Positions 1-8,960 of a stretch of DNA of 64,000 nt are shown piece by piece. Source of the DNA: Tissierellia bacterium (GTDB taxonomy: Bacteria; Bacillota; Clostridia; Tissierellales; Peptoniphilaceae); NCBI GenBank assembly GCA_030538075.1, contig JAUNUQ010000005.1, forward strand, positions 8,727 through 72,726, given 5' to 3'. A program made the position numbers and the translations under genes. The first letter of the stretch is position 1. The number at the start of each line of letters is the position of its first letter. Below the pieces are notes generated by a model that did no database searches, was not told where the DNA came from, and worked only from the letters and a program-made list of their open reading frames with translations.

Positions 1-1
1 A

Positions 2-997
2 ATGAGTTTTAAAGACTATCTGCGATCCCGAATCATCTATTTTGTGGCTCCCATCTCCCTTGCCACTGCCTTTATCATCTATCTGTGGCTCGTCTACCCC
101 GCGGAATGGAAGGTGCTCGGAGGGGTGGTGCTCATCAGCTCAGGCCTTGGCATCCTAATTCCCCTGGCACTGGATTATCGACGAAAAAAATTGTTTCACA
201 AAAGACTCCATGTCCTCTCATCTGGCATGGACCCCACTGAAGTGAAGGAATTGCCCAGCAATCCAGAGGAGCAGCTCATCGAGAGATTGCTATTAGAGGC
301 GATCCATCACCGGGACGCCGAGGTGAATCACTTGTCACAGGCGAATGACGGCTACAGAGAATACATAGAAAGCTGGGTTCATCAGATTAAGGCGCCCCTG
401 GCCCTCTTGTCTTTGGTCCGAGAGAATTATGAGAAGCAGCTGCCGAAAAATGGGCTGAGGAGTTTGGAATCAGCCTATCAGACGGCTTCCGAATATGTAG
501 AAGAGGTCCTCTACTATGCGAGAAGCCAGACCATCGAATCCGATACCATATTAGAACCCATCCCCATCCTGGAGGCGGTCAAATCCGTCATTCGAAAGAA
601 AGCTCCTCAATTAGTGGAGACGAGGGCCTCCGTTCGGTTGGAGGGAGGGGAGCATATCGTCTTGGCCGATGGCAAATGGATGGGATATGTCCTTCGGCAG
701 ATCCTGGATAATGCGATGAAATACGCTGGAGAGTGGCGGGCACAGATCCTCATCACCACATCTCAGGAGGGAGATCGGATTTTCCTCTCGATCCAGGATC
801 AGGGGGTTGGCATTCCAAAGGAGGAACTTCCCTTCGTGTTTAACAAATCCTTCACTGGAACCAATGGACATTCCCAGACAGCTTCGACTGGGATGGGGCT
901 GTATATTGTCAAGAGACTCTGTGATAAGATGGGCATAGGACTGGTCATCGAAAGTGAACATGGGACGAAAGTCACCCTGGACTTTCCAATTTGTTGA
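2..997 (+). CDS. BceS-type sensor histidine kinase
   Basis: Membrane sensor kinase of 331 residues, the usual size for the BceS/GraS intramembrane-sensing family. Two hydrophobic segments lie at about residues 12-33 and 38-56 with almost no external loop. The phospho-acceptor motif WVHQIKAPLALL at about 126 is typical of BceS. An ATPase domain follows, with an N box (QILDNAMKY), DQGVGIP and GMGLYIVKRL. Family members usually work with a response regulator and a BceAB-type ABC transporter in sensing and resisting cell-wall-active peptides; those partners would lie upstream, outside the window. The start is one base from the window edge, so its ribosome site cannot be judged. Confidence 0.88.
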   Translation: MSFKDYLRSRIIYFVAPISLATAFIIYLWLVYPAEWKVLGGVVLISSGLGILIPLALDYRRKKLFHKRLHVLSSGMDPTEVKELPSNPEEQLIERLLLEAIHHRDAEVNHLSQANDGYREYIESWVHQIKAPLALLSLVRENYEKQLPKNGLRSLESAYQTASEYVEEVLYYARSQTIESDTILEPIPILEAVKSVIRKKAPQLVETRASVRLEGGEHIVLADGKWMGYVLRQILDNAMKYAGEWRAQILITTSQEGDRIFLSIQDQGVGIPKEELPFVFNKSFTGTNGHSQTASTGMGLYIVKRLCDKMGIGLVIESEHGTKVTLDFPIC

Positions 998-1083
998 GGG
1001 AAAGAGTAAGATCCGTGGGAATTCTCGGATAATAGGGGTATATATCCTGTGGAAATATAGGAAAAGAATAGGAGGAGATTCCA

Positions 1084-1461
1084 ATGAAAGAGTTAAAGTT
1101 TTTTCACTGTGAAGAATGTGGGAATGTCGTAGCACTTTTTGTAGAAGGTGGCGGCGAACTGGTTTGCTGTGGTCAACCCATGGAGGAACTCGTTGCGGGA
1201 ACGAAGGACGCAGCCGTTGAAAAGCATGTGCCCTTTGTCCAAAGAGACGGCGGCAAGGTCGAGGTACAAGTCGGTGAAGTGGAGCATCCGATGTTGGATG
1301 CGCATTATATCCCCTTTATCGCCGCAGTATATGGCGAAAAGGTCGAAGTCGTTCGCCTAAAACCCGGCGATGCGCCAAAGGCGAGCTTCTGCTGTGTAGA
1401 AGGACCTGTGGTCATCTACGAGTTCTGCAATCTGCATGGACTTTGGAAGACAGAGGCTTAA
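1084..1461 (+). CDS. dfx: Desulfoferrodoxin (superoxide reductase)
   Basis: Cytoplasmic iron protein of 125 residues that reduces superoxide to hydrogen peroxide in anaerobes. The N-terminal rubredoxin-like centre I shows CEEC at about 9-12 and CC at about 28-29. The catalytic centre II ligands are visible as EKHVP, HPM, AHYIP and the C-terminal CNLHGLW. The start is set by GGAGGAG about 6 bases upstream. It is monocistronic, with a strong terminator 20 bases after the stop. Confidence 0.96.
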   Translation: MKELKFFHCEECGNVVALFVEGGGELVCCGQPMEELVAGTKDAAVEKHVPFVQRDGGKVEVQVGEVEHPMLDAHYIPFIAAVYGEKVEVVRLKPGDAPKASFCCVEGPVVIYEFCNLHGLWKTEA

Positions 1462-1481
1462 CAAACACCTGGAACATAACA

Positions 1482-1520
1482 AGAGCCCCGATCCATCCTC
1501 GATAGATGGATCGGGGCTCT
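1482..1520. terminator. Bidirectional terminator between dfx and RDD gene
   Basis: A perfect 16-bp inverted repeat (arms 1482-1497 and 1505-1520) around a 7-base loop. It sits between two convergent genes and can serve both. T-runs are weak on both sides. Confidence 0.85.
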
Positions 1521-1541
1521 GTCGTCTTCTCACTTCTGTCT

Positions 1542-2231
1542 TTATGGTTGATTCTGGATCTGTTCTGCATTGTACTCCCATTGCGTAGAATCCATTTGAA
1601 AGGCATCCACTGTGGATTGAGTCAATACGGAAGTATCGGCCAACATATCGACGATATGCTGTTTTTTTGGTGTAAAGGCGGCTGCCGCATAGAGCAGGGA
1701 CAACCAACTGTAGGAGTAGATGAAGCGACCTACGAATTCACGAATGAGCACGGTGATCAGGCTTAGGCGCTCCTCTTTGAAGGACACCACCCTTAAACCG
1801 AAGATCATTTTGCCGAGGGTCTGCCCATTGGTCAGATAGGTGAAGATGGTGAAGTAGAGCAGGAAGACCAACAGATGACCTCCTTGGTACAATATGGGCA
1901 TCTGTGTTCCCAGATTTGGGGAAATCAAACGGAATAGACCATCAATAACAATGCGGGCTAGGGCTTCCGCCACAATCGAGTCGATCAAAAAGGCGAAGAA
2001 TCGAATGAAAAAGCCGCTGTAGAAGAAGTTCGGAAATTGATTGTGAAGATCCTCTTCCCATGGATTACACCTCTTTCTTGCCGGTTCTGCAGATCGGTTT
2101 GGTTCGGTCCCGCCTTCTTCTTCCGGTGAATGATTCTCCAGAGCTGGAATGGGGTCCATTCGCCGAGTTTCATCGAGATGCTCTTCTGGGATAGGGGCCT
2201 TTTGCTCGGTATTCATATCCCTTTCATCCAT
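1542..2231 (-). CDS. RDD family membrane protein
   Basis: About 229 residues. A polar N-terminal 75 residues rich in Glu and Pro is followed by an RDD domain with three predicted membrane segments. Family signatures are visible: RFFAFLIDS near the first segment and GQTLGKMIFGLRVV after the second. The function of most RDD proteins is unknown. The start at 2231 is preferred over an in-frame ATG at 2246 because GGAGGTG, formed by the last codons of sppA, lies just upstream of it. Only one base separates it from the sppA stop, so the two genes are translationally coupled and may act together at the membrane. Confidence 0.85.
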   Translation of the reverse strand: MDERDMNTEQKAPIPEEHLDETRRMDPIPALENHSPEEEGGTEPNRSAEPARKRCNPWEEDLHNQFPNFFYSGFFIRFFAFLIDSIVAEALARIVIDGLFRLISPNLGTQMPILYQGGHLLVFLLYFTIFTYLTNGQTLGKMIFGLRVVSFKEERLSLITVLIREFVGRFIYSYSWLSLLYAAAAFTPKKQHIVDMLADTSVLTQSTVDAFQMDSTQWEYNAEQIQNQP

Positions 2232-2232
2232 T

Positions 2233-3261
2233 TTATTCACCTCCATAGAGGTACATCAGTCTGGGAGCCTGGAGGCTTTCACCCGACAACAACTGCTCTA
2301 ACTCGGCGCGTGCAGGATCCTTTTGTCCCACTAGGAAGGACTTAAGGCTTAACATCGAAGAATACAGGGAGAAGGGGTTATTGAGCTGGTATTGGAAGAC
2401 CTGGGCATTTTCCAGACCATGGTCTGCACGTAATCTCTCCAAAACCTTATCTTGATACATAATGCCATCGACTAAGCCGTTTTCCAGAGCCTGGTTTGCA
2501 GTATAGATTCGGCCGTCTGCCAGCTTGCGCACGATCGCTTCGTCCATATCTCTGCCCTCTGCGACGACTCCGACAAAGCGCTGATATGCGTCGTCGATCA
2601 GCTCCTGTAAGAGAGCTTTTTCCTCTTCTGTCATGGGACGGGATGAGGATCCGATATCCTTGTTGGCTCCGCTCTTTAGTGTATTGACGGAGATCCCATA
2701 TTTCTCAAATAGTCCCGTAAAATTGTACATCTGCATGATCACGCCGATGGAGCCAGTCCAAGTCTCAGGGGAGGCGTAGATCTTGTCTGCGGAGGCGCTC
2801 ACATAGTAGCCGCCGCTGGTTGCCATGGACTGCATGGTCACATAGACGGGGATCTGCCTTGCCTCTTGGATCTGTTTGATCTGATCTAGGATTTCTGCAC
2901 TCTCATAGGCGCCTCCTCCTGGTGTATCCACCTCAAAGAGGATGGCTTTCACCGTAGGGTCTTCTTTGATCAGCTCCAGTTGAGACAATAGAAAATCGTG
3001 ATTATAGCCAGTTCCACTCAGATTGCTGCTGGTGTCTGCGATCGTCCCCTTTAGGGTCAGGTGCACGATTCGTCCGGATTTGTCGCCAGGCTCCAGTTCC
3101 GATTCTGTAATGCCTCCCATCCCACCCATCATTTGAAAGGGCAGCATCTTGCTAATCGCTTGGGCATTGTCCTCGGTTACTGGGTTGTATTTGGGCACTG
3201 CAAAGGATACTATGAGGATCAGCACCGCCAGCCCAAGGGCCAACCATCTCTTCTTGTTCAT
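2233..3261 (-). CDS. sppA: Signal peptide peptidase SppA
   Basis: Membrane-anchored serine protease of about 342 residues, the short single-domain SppA form (family S49). It degrades cleaved signal peptides at the membrane. One N-terminal membrane segment (about 6-23) is followed by the protease domain. The nucleophile Ser lies in MATSGGYYVSASA and the general-base Lys in LKSGANKDIGS. The start is at 3261, where GGAGTGA precedes ATG; the longer in-frame start at 3318 lacks a ribosome site. It is the first gene of a pair with the RDD gene. An extended -10 (TGTTACAAT) near 3320 may be its promoter. Confidence 0.92.
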   Translation of the reverse strand: MNKKRWLALGLAVLILIVSFAVPKYNPVTEDNAQAISKMLPFQMMGGMGGITESELEPGDKSGRIVHLTLKGTIADTSSNLSGTGYNHDFLLSQLELIKEDPTVKAILFEVDTPGGGAYESAEILDQIKQIQEARQIPVYVTMQSMATSGGYYVSASADKIYASPETWTGSIGVIMQMYNFTGLFEKYGISVNTLKSGANKDIGSSSRPMTEEEKALLQELIDDAYQRFVGVVAEGRDMDEAIVRKLADGRIYTANQALENGLVDGIMYQDKVLERLRADHGLENAQVFQYQLNNPFSLYSSMLSLKSFLVGQKDPARAELEQLLSGESLQAPRLMYLYGGE

Positions 3262-3415
3262 TCGAGTCACTCCTTCATTTTTATTTGATTCGGTCTTACT
3301 AATTGTTCCTGAGATCATTGTAACATAACAGATGAATCCAAATTTCCTTTTTTAGGATTACTTAAGTCATTTCTCTTAGGGGGAGCATTCAAGGGATGGG
3401 AGGACGAGCGGATAT

Positions 3416-3453
3416 AAAAACAGAGACATCCCATAGGATGGTCTCTGTTTTTT
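3416..3453. terminator. Bidirectional terminator after the VanY gene
   Basis: A stem of CAGAGACATCC (3421-3431) with GGATGGTCTCTG (3436-3447), one bulged base, with five A before and seven T after. On the minus strand it ends the carboxypeptidase transcript. Confidence 0.85.
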
Positions 3454-3495
3454 AAGGTATTCTCTGCCAGATCCCGATATGGGAAACCGACCGAA

Positions 3496-5223
3496 CTATT
3501 GTAAACCAAAATACTCTTCGACGCTTAAGCCACTGTCCTTAATCTGCTGTGCTAGAGGTACTCCTACATAGGTGTAGTGCCAGGGTTCATACATATAGCC
3601 GGTGACATGTTCTTTATCATGGGGATACCGGAGGATGAATCCATAGCTGGCTGCATTATCCCGGAGCCAGGAAAAAGTGGCGGTATTCTCAAAGCTCTGG
3701 TAGAGCCCTTCTCCATAGGAGGAGACGTCATAGGCCCTGCCCGTCTGGTGTTCGCTGTTGCCAGGTTTAGCCGAGTAGCGGTCGGCATAGTAGCCGTCCA
3801 TGGCGACATAATTATTATAGATGGTGGCTTGGTACCAATAACTTCGGTAGCTCGACTCCAGATAGATGCCGATATTCTGTGCCCAACAGGCCTGCTGCAT
3901 CGACTGAAAAGCCGCCCAAGCGTCTGGGTCAAGGCCGGGGGCATAGTCAGAGGGCACATAGTACTGCTTGTTTAAGATATGAAGTCCACCTACGACCTTA
4001 AACATATTCGGGTCCTCAATGGGAGTCGTTTGATCCATCATCATATAGACAAAACCCCCTCCCCTTCGCAGTTTGAGGTATCCACCGGAATCCCCATAGC
4101 ACTGGAGGTATTCGCCGTCATAGGTTTCATCGATGGCAGAGGCATTTGAATTGGGCTCGGCATAGATGGGAGCATTCCCCTTCGCCCTTCGAAACTCCAA
4201 TAGTTTATCTGAAAATTCAGCAGGGTTTGCGTAATTTACACCAGAGATATGCGAGAGCACTTCATCTACTACATTCTCCGAGAGGGTCTGTTCGCCCCCC
4301 AGGAGGATCACATGGTGAATCTGGTCCTTGTTTGCCTTTAGATAATCCCGTACGGAAGCATCCAGCTTATCTGCTCCAGATAGTAGGATGGGGGCGCCGA
4401 TGGAACCTGCTAGCACTGAACCCGCCAGGGAATCGGGGAAGTCTTCGCCGCTGGAGACAATGACGGTATCCGATAGGAACTGCTCCGCGATCCGAACACT
4501 CGTCTCATAGCGATTGGTTCCGCTCAGCTCCAAGGTGTTCTCCCTTGGGATATGCTCCCAGATCAGTTCCCGCATGGAGGCGGATATGGCGTTGTCGCCA
4601 CCGATGATGGTCAGGTTCTCATCGAAGTTTTTGATCAACTTCATCGTCGTCTCCGTCAGAGTCTGCTTTGGAGTCAGGACGATATTTGCATCCTTTGATA
4701 GAGCCAGGGGAGCTGCCACCAAGGAGTCCGCAAAATTCTCTCCCGAGGTGAGGATTCGGTTTTTCTTAGGGGAGTATTCCTGGATCAACTCCATCGTCTC
4801 GTAGCGATCCGCTCCCCCTAGACGCATTACTTCATAATCTAAATTCAGTTCCCTTTCAATCTGAGAGGATATGGAGCTCTCGCCTCCTAAGAGTATGACC
4901 ATCTGGGGATTGAGTCTACGAATCTCCGCCTTGGTACTGGCGTTGAGATTGTCCCCTGAGGTGAAGAGCAGAGGATATTTTCCCCCGGAGATGGACGAAC
5001 CCGTCAGAGCATCGGGATAGTTATAGCCATTTGCTAAGAGTACATAATCTGAGTTCTCGGCCACTTGATGACTGATCTTAATCGCTGTCTCAAAGCGGTC
5101 CGAGCCGTGAATCCGTAGGATGGACTTTTCTGGTGTCTGTGTCGCCATTGCTGGTACCGGGATTAGACACAGGACGAGAAGAAGGGTCAATAGCCTCGTG
5201 ATCTGCATTTGCTTCGATTTCAT
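3496..5223 (-). CDS. Secreted D-Ala-D-Ala carboxypeptidase with three CWB2 repeats
   Basis: Exported protein of about 575 residues. A signal peptide (about 1-28, cleavage near AMATQ) is followed by three CWB2 wall-binding repeats (about 35-320), each opening with GSDRFET/GADRYET/GTNRYET and ending with LGG or IGG. Then comes an SH3-like stretch (about 345-400) and a C-terminal VanY/M15B domain. Zinc and catalytic motifs are visible as SEHQTGRAYDVSS and EPWHYTYVG. It should trim peptidoglycan stem peptides while held on wall polymers by the CWB2 domains, as in clostridial wall proteins. The start at 5223 follows GGAAAGGAAG. TGTGATACAAT at about 5260-5270 on the minus strand may be an extended -10 promoter. 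Confidence 0.92.
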   Translation of the reverse strand: MKSKQMQITRLLTLLLVLCLIPVPAMATQTPEKSILRIHGSDRFETAIKISHQVAENSDYVLLANGYNYPDALTGSSISGGKYPLLFTSGDNLNASTKAEIRRLNPQMVILLGGESSISSQIERELNLDYEVMRLGGADRYETMELIQEYSPKKNRILTSGENFADSLVAAPLALSKDANIVLTPKQTLTETTMKLIKNFDENLTIIGGDNAISASMRELIWEHIPRENTLELSGTNRYETSVRIAEQFLSDTVIVSSGEDFPDSLAGSVLAGSIGAPILLSGADKLDASVRDYLKANKDQIHHVILLGGEQTLSENVVDEVLSHISGVNYANPAEFSDKLLEFRRAKGNAPIYAEPNSNASAIDETYDGEYLQCYGDSGGYLKLRRGGGFVYMMMDQTTPIEDPNMFKVVGGLHILNKQYYVPSDYAPGLDPDAWAAFQSMQQACWAQNIGIYLESSYRSYWYQATIYNNYVAMDGYYADRYSAKPGNSEHQTGRAYDVSSYGEGLYQSFENTATFSWLRDNAASYGFILRYPHDKEHVTGYMYEPWHYTYVGVPLAQQIKDSGLSVEEYFGLQ

Positions 5224-5351
5224 AGCTTCTTCCTTTCCGTTTTGTTGATATAAATATTGTATCACAGATTTTTACGGTGAGAGTGGTTTTACGTATACAG
5301 TTTTGTAATTTTGGGTAGAGGCAATGATGGAAAAATAATTGAAAAAAGGGC

Positions 5352-5380
5352 TTGACAAATATATGCAGAGGGTATATTAT
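5352..5380 (+). promoter_or_regulatory. Sigma-A promoter of the YtrA-like operon
   Basis: TTGACA at 5352-5357 and TATTAT at 5375-5380 with a 17-bp spacer, just upstream of the GntR regulator gene. Confidence 0.85.
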
Positions 5381-5388
5381 AGCATTAG

Positions 5389-5408
5389 TTAATTACTTGA
5401 GTAGTTAA
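5389..5408. promoter_or_regulatory. Palindromic operator, likely for the GntR regulator
   Basis: An imperfect palindrome, TTAATTACT then tg then AGTAGTTAA, in which 8 of 10 base pairs match. It covers the expected transcription start 9-28 bases after the -10. YtrA-subfamily regulators commonly repress their own operon from such a site; this assignment is inferred from position. Confidence 0.6.
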
Positions 5409-5443
5409 CCGATCGAGAAACTCAACAAAGAGGAGGTGGGGCG

Positions 5444-5812
5444 TTGAAGATCGAAGAGAAGGGAATGAAGCCAATCTTTGTGCAAATACAAGAGGGAATT
5501 GAGGATGCGATTCTATCTGGGGCCTTTCCAGAAGAATCACAGATTCCATCTACCACGGAGATTTCAACCACATACCAGATCAATCCAGCGACAGCTCTAA
5601 AGGGAATCAATATCCTAGTTGCAGAGAGAATCTTGTATAAGAAGAGGGGGATTGGGATGTTCGTCGCAGACGGTGCTACCGAGATATTACGAAAAAAGAG
5701 ACAGAAGGACTTTTTGGAGGATTATGTTGAGCCGTTGATCGCAGAAGCTCTGCGGCTTCAGATCACAGAAGCTGTGCTCGTGGACTTGATAGAGAAAGGA
5801 TACAAAAAATGA
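5444..5812 (+). CDS. GntR-family regulator, YtrA subfamily
   Basis: DNA-binding protein of 122 residues. The winged-helix domain covers about 10-75, with the motif ESQIPSTTEISTTYQINPAT typical of GntR proteins. A short C-terminal helical tail replaces the effector domain, as in YtrA. The start codon is TTG, set by AGGAGGTGG 4 bases upstream. Its last four bases overlap the ATG of the ABC gene, so the two are coupled. It probably represses this three-gene operon until a cell-envelope signal appears. Confidence 0.9.
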   Translation: MKIEEKGMKPIFVQIQEGIEDAILSGAFPEESQIPSTTEISTTYQINPATALKGINILVAERILYKKRGIGMFVADGATEILRKKRQKDFLEDYVEPLIAEALRLQITEAVLVDLIEKGYKK

Positions 5813-6666
5813 GAGGAATTCAAATTGAAAAAGTGACGAAGTCCTTTGGAGAATTGGTCGTTTTGGAGAATGTATCTACTCAAATTCAGCCGGGTGTGAT
5901 CTATGGGCTGCTCGGTCGAAATGGAGTGGGCAAGACCACACTTCTCAACTTGATTGCCAATCGACTCTATGTCGATTCGGGGTCCATTGAATTGGACGGC
6001 GCGCAGACTATGGATAACGATGAGGCATTGGGGCAGATGTATTATATGTCCACCCAGAATCTATATCCGGAAACCATGAAGGTTAAGGAGGCCTTTGATT
6101 GGACAGAGCATTTCTATCAGAACTTTGATCGGGAAGAGGCCGTTCGCCTTGCAGGGGAGTTTCAGTTGCCACTGAATAAGAAGATCAAGGATCTCTCGAC
6201 GGGGATGGGCTCCATATTCAAATTGATTGTCGCCATGGCAACCAATGCCCCCTATTTGTTATTAGACGAACCAGTTCTGGGGCTTGACGCCAATAATCGG
6301 CATGCCATCTATCGATGTCTACTGGAGAAATACGCCGAGAATGGATGCAGTATCGTATTATCCACCCATATCATCGAAGAGGTATCCGGGGTGATAGAGG
6401 ATGTGATCATATTGCACGAGCAAAAGGTGCTGAAAGACACTTCTGTCGAGCATCTACTGGAGACCCATTATAAGGTGGCGGGACCACAGGGGGAAGTAGA
6501 GGAGTATCTACGGGGAAAGGAGCTCATCCAGATGCAGAAACTAGGTGGACTGCGCATAGCGATCATAGAAGGGGCTCCCGATTCTCCTGGGGGAAATCTC
6601 TCGATTGAACCGGTGGATCTGCAGGAGCTATTTGTGGCCTTGACGCAAAATGAACAGGGGATGTGA
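5809..6666 (+). CDS. ABC transporter ATP-binding protein (YtrB/BcrA-like)
   Basis: ATPase subunit of 285 residues. Walker A is GRNGVGKTTLL at about 34-45, Walker B is LLLDEPVLGLD at about 150, and the H-loop is STHI. The signature reads LSTGM rather than LSGGQ, a weakening seen in this subfamily. It should pair with the membrane protein encoded next and form an exporter or antibiotic-sensing transporter. It overlaps the regulator by 4 bases. Confidence 0.9.
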   Translation: MRGIQIEKVTKSFGELVVLENVSTQIQPGVIYGLLGRNGVGKTTLLNLIANRLYVDSGSIELDGAQTMDNDEALGQMYYMSTQNLYPETMKVKEAFDWTEHFYQNFDREEAVRLAGEFQLPLNKKIKDLSTGMGSIFKLIVAMATNAPYLLLDEPVLGLDANNRHAIYRCLLEKYAENGCSIVLSTHIIEEVSGVIEDVIILHEQKVLKDTSVEHLLETHYKVAGPQGEVEEYLRGKELIQMQKLGGLRIAIIEGAPDSPGGNLSIEPVDLQELFVALTQNEQGM

Positions 6667-6756
6667 GAATGGACCGGACTTTTCAACGGCCATGGAAAGT
6701 GGACTCGTCTGTGAAAAGAGGCTCCCAGTTCTTTACAATTCAAAACGGAGGTTATC

Positions 6757-7494
6757 ATGAAACAAAAAAAAGCCAATGAGTACTCCATCAAAAAGATGAT
6801 GCAAATACTGCCCCAATACTATCTGTTTGCCTTTCTCATCACGGGCGTGATCCTATTTGGCCTTGCGTATTTCTTCAAGGTCCTTGGAGAGCCGATGAAG
6901 GGGGACTTCAGTGGACCAGAACTATTCACGGGATTTTTCTTCTTGTTATTGGGATGGACCAGCTTTCGAGAGACCTTTTGGATGATGCTGCAAAACGGAA
7001 TCTCCCGAAGGACCATGCTAGTCTCCCTGCTCGTTGCGGGAGCAGTCGGGGCGGTTCTAGGCGCTGTCTTGGACACGGTGTTGATAAAATGGGTGGAATC
7101 CTGGGTCAGTGGATATCATCTCGTCTATCATAAGCCGATCATCGATGCATTTCTCATCAAGGGGTGGGCAGAGATTCCAATCACAGCCTTCTTTCGATTG
7201 CTGACAAACCTGGGTATGTATATTACTGGAACCTTGCTGGGCGCTCTCTTCTATCGAATGGAAGGCAGAGTGAAAACATTCTTCATAGCCTTTTGTGTGC
7301 TACTGGTAATGGCATTTGGTGGTCTCTATAGCATCAATGAGCAGGCGGTAGATGGGATCTTGAGTTCTGTGATCCAATTCACTTCGAGCAATGCCCTCAT
7401 TTACACCCTCTCCTCTTTATTCCGAATGGGATTATTGGCATGGATCCTCTGGATTGTGACGAGTAGAGCACCGATCAAGACAATCCCCGCTTAA
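6757..7494 (+). CDS. ABC transporter permease-like membrane protein
   Basis: Integral membrane protein of 245 residues with about six hydrophobic segments (near 18-38, 52-68, 82-102, 135-155, 168-185 and 210-238). No family motif is recognised, but its position directly after the ATPase gene makes it the membrane partner. The start follows GGAGG. Its stop codon lies inside the terminator hairpin, so it is the last gene of the operon. Confidence 0.75.
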   Translation: MKQKKANEYSIKKMMQILPQYYLFAFLITGVILFGLAYFFKVLGEPMKGDFSGPELFTGFFFLLLGWTSFRETFWMMLQNGISRRTMLVSLLVAGAVGAVLGAVLDTVLIKWVESWVSGYHLVYHKPIIDAFLIKGWAEIPITAFFRLLTNLGMYITGTLLGALFYRMEGRVKTFFIAFCVLLVMAFGGLYSINEQAVDGILSSVIQFTSSNALIYTLSSLFRMGLLAWILWIVTSRAPIKTIPA

Positions 7495-7511
7495 ATAGCG
7501 GGGATTGTTCT
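7481..7511 (+). terminator. Terminator of the YtrA-like operon
   Basis: A 10-bp perfect stem (7481-7490 with 7498-7507) followed by TTCTATTT. The loop contains the stop codon of the permease gene. Confidence 0.85.
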
Positions 7512-7668
7512 ATTTCTCCCCAAAACCATTAGATTAATTTAATCACGACTAAAACAGAAGGAATTTGACGATGGATTCCCCCATGGGTTATAATCAGAGT
7601 TAAACACCATGGCGATGGAGCGATGCATCCTCCAATTGCCGAGAATAATAAATGGGAGAGGTAGAAAT

Positions 7669-8871
7669 ATGAACGATCGAGTGACATCGCTGGTGCAGAT
7701 CCTGCACAAGCTCCATCAAGGGGAGTCCCCTGAGGCGGTAAGAGTGCGGATTCAAGAGGAATTGGGCCCATTATCAGCAGAGGAATTAGCCAGAGCAGAG
7801 GAGCAGCTACAGACAGAGGGAATCCCAGTCGCTGAAATTCAGAGATTGAGTACGACTCTGACGGAGATCTTCGCGCCGAAGCTAAAGAGGGAAGAGGATG
7901 AGATCCTGAAGACACCAGGTCATCCTGCCTTTGTATTCCTTGGAGAGAACCGGGGATTGATCCAATTCTTAGAGGAAAAACTGGACCCAGCCCTGCAGGC
8001 ATTTCAAGGTGAAACCACAGAAAAACAAGCAGAGAATCTGCTATTTTACGCCAGGGAACTAAAAAAATGGATTCGCCATTACAATCGGAAAGAGAATCTT
8101 CTCTTCCCATATCTCGAGAAAGACGGCATCACTGTGCCGCCCCAGGTCATGTGGGGAGTAGACGATGTGATTCGAGATCTGATGGGGGTATGGGTGAAGG
8201 CGATTGAAGCCAGACCCATCGATGAGAAGCGGATCAGCTTGGTTGCAGAGCGTCTGAAAACACAGTTAAGGGAAATGGTGGATAAGGAAGAGAATATCCT
8301 GATGCCAATGCTGCTCCCCAAACTAAAGCATGAGGATTGGATTTTGGTCGCCCAAGAGAGCGTCCATATCGGCTATGCGATGAACCAGGGAATCGAGGGC
8401 GCGTCACCTTCTGACGCAAATACTTGGCTTGCACAGCAGACGGAGGAGAAGCGGATATTGCCAGGTCCAAAGGGACGGATCCAAGTACCCAGTGGCTCAT
8501 TTACTGAGGAAGAGCTCACCGCCATGTTGAACACCCTGCCCACGGACTTGACCTTTGCCGATGCAGACGACATCATTCGCTACTACTCCGAAGGAAAGCA
8601 TCAGGTCTTCACTAGAACCAGGACGATTTTGGGACGGGATCTGTATCTCTGTCACCCACCTAACTTGATCCCCACGATCAAGAAGCTCATCCAAGATTTT
8701 AAGGATGGTGTAAAGGACCAGATGATCGTCCCCATGCGTAGGGGAAATCGACTAGATCTGGTTCGATATTATGCAGTGCGAGATGAAGAGGGAAAATTCC
8801 TCGGCACCCTAGAAGTCACGGAAGAGATGTCAGAAATTTTGGAGCTATTGGAAGAGAAACCCAGTCATTAA
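7669..8871 (+). CDS. DUF438 protein with hemerythrin-like and PAS domains
   Basis: About 400 residues, probably a cytoplasmic redox or gas sensor. The DUF438 domain (about 1-75) is followed by a hemerythrin-type helical domain (about 80-250) with RHYNRKENLLFPYLE and DKEENILMPML, then a PAS domain (about 290-395) with the family run TIL-GRDLYLCHPP and a final RYYAVRDEEGKFLGTLE. A His common in relatives (WGVHDEIR) is Asp here (WGVDDVIR), so the di-iron site may be altered. The start at 7669 follows GGGAGAGG; the longer open frame from 7609 has no ribosome site. It is a single gene. Confidence 0.85.
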   Translation: MNDRVTSLVQILHKLHQGESPEAVRVRIQEELGPLSAEELARAEEQLQTEGIPVAEIQRLSTTLTEIFAPKLKREEDEILKTPGHPAFVFLGENRGLIQFLEEKLDPALQAFQGETTEKQAENLLFYARELKKWIRHYNRKENLLFPYLEKDGITVPPQVMWGVDDVIRDLMGVWVKAIEARPIDEKRISLVAERLKTQLREMVDKEENILMPMLLPKLKHEDWILVAQESVHIGYAMNQGIEGASPSDANTWLAQQTEEKRILPGPKGRIQVPSGSFTEEELTAMLNTLPTDLTFADADDIIRYYSEGKHQVFTRTRTILGRDLYLCHPPNLIPTIKKLIQDFKDGVKDQMIVPMRRGNRLDLVRYYAVRDEEGKFLGTLEVTEEMSEILELLEEKPSH

Positions 8872-8886
8872 GGGCATAGACATAAA

Positions 8887-8953
8887 AAAGAGGGGACGCT
8901 CCTGTGATGCCTCCTGCCGAATAGGCAGGGCGATCAAGGAGTATCCCCTCTTT
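8887..8953. terminator. Bidirectional terminator between the DUF438 gene and proA
   Basis: AAAGAGGGGA (8887-8896) pairs with TCCCCTCTTT (8944-8953), with an internal CCTGCC/GGCAGG hairpin. It lies between convergent genes. Confidence 0.75.
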
Positions 8954-8960
8954 GATTATC

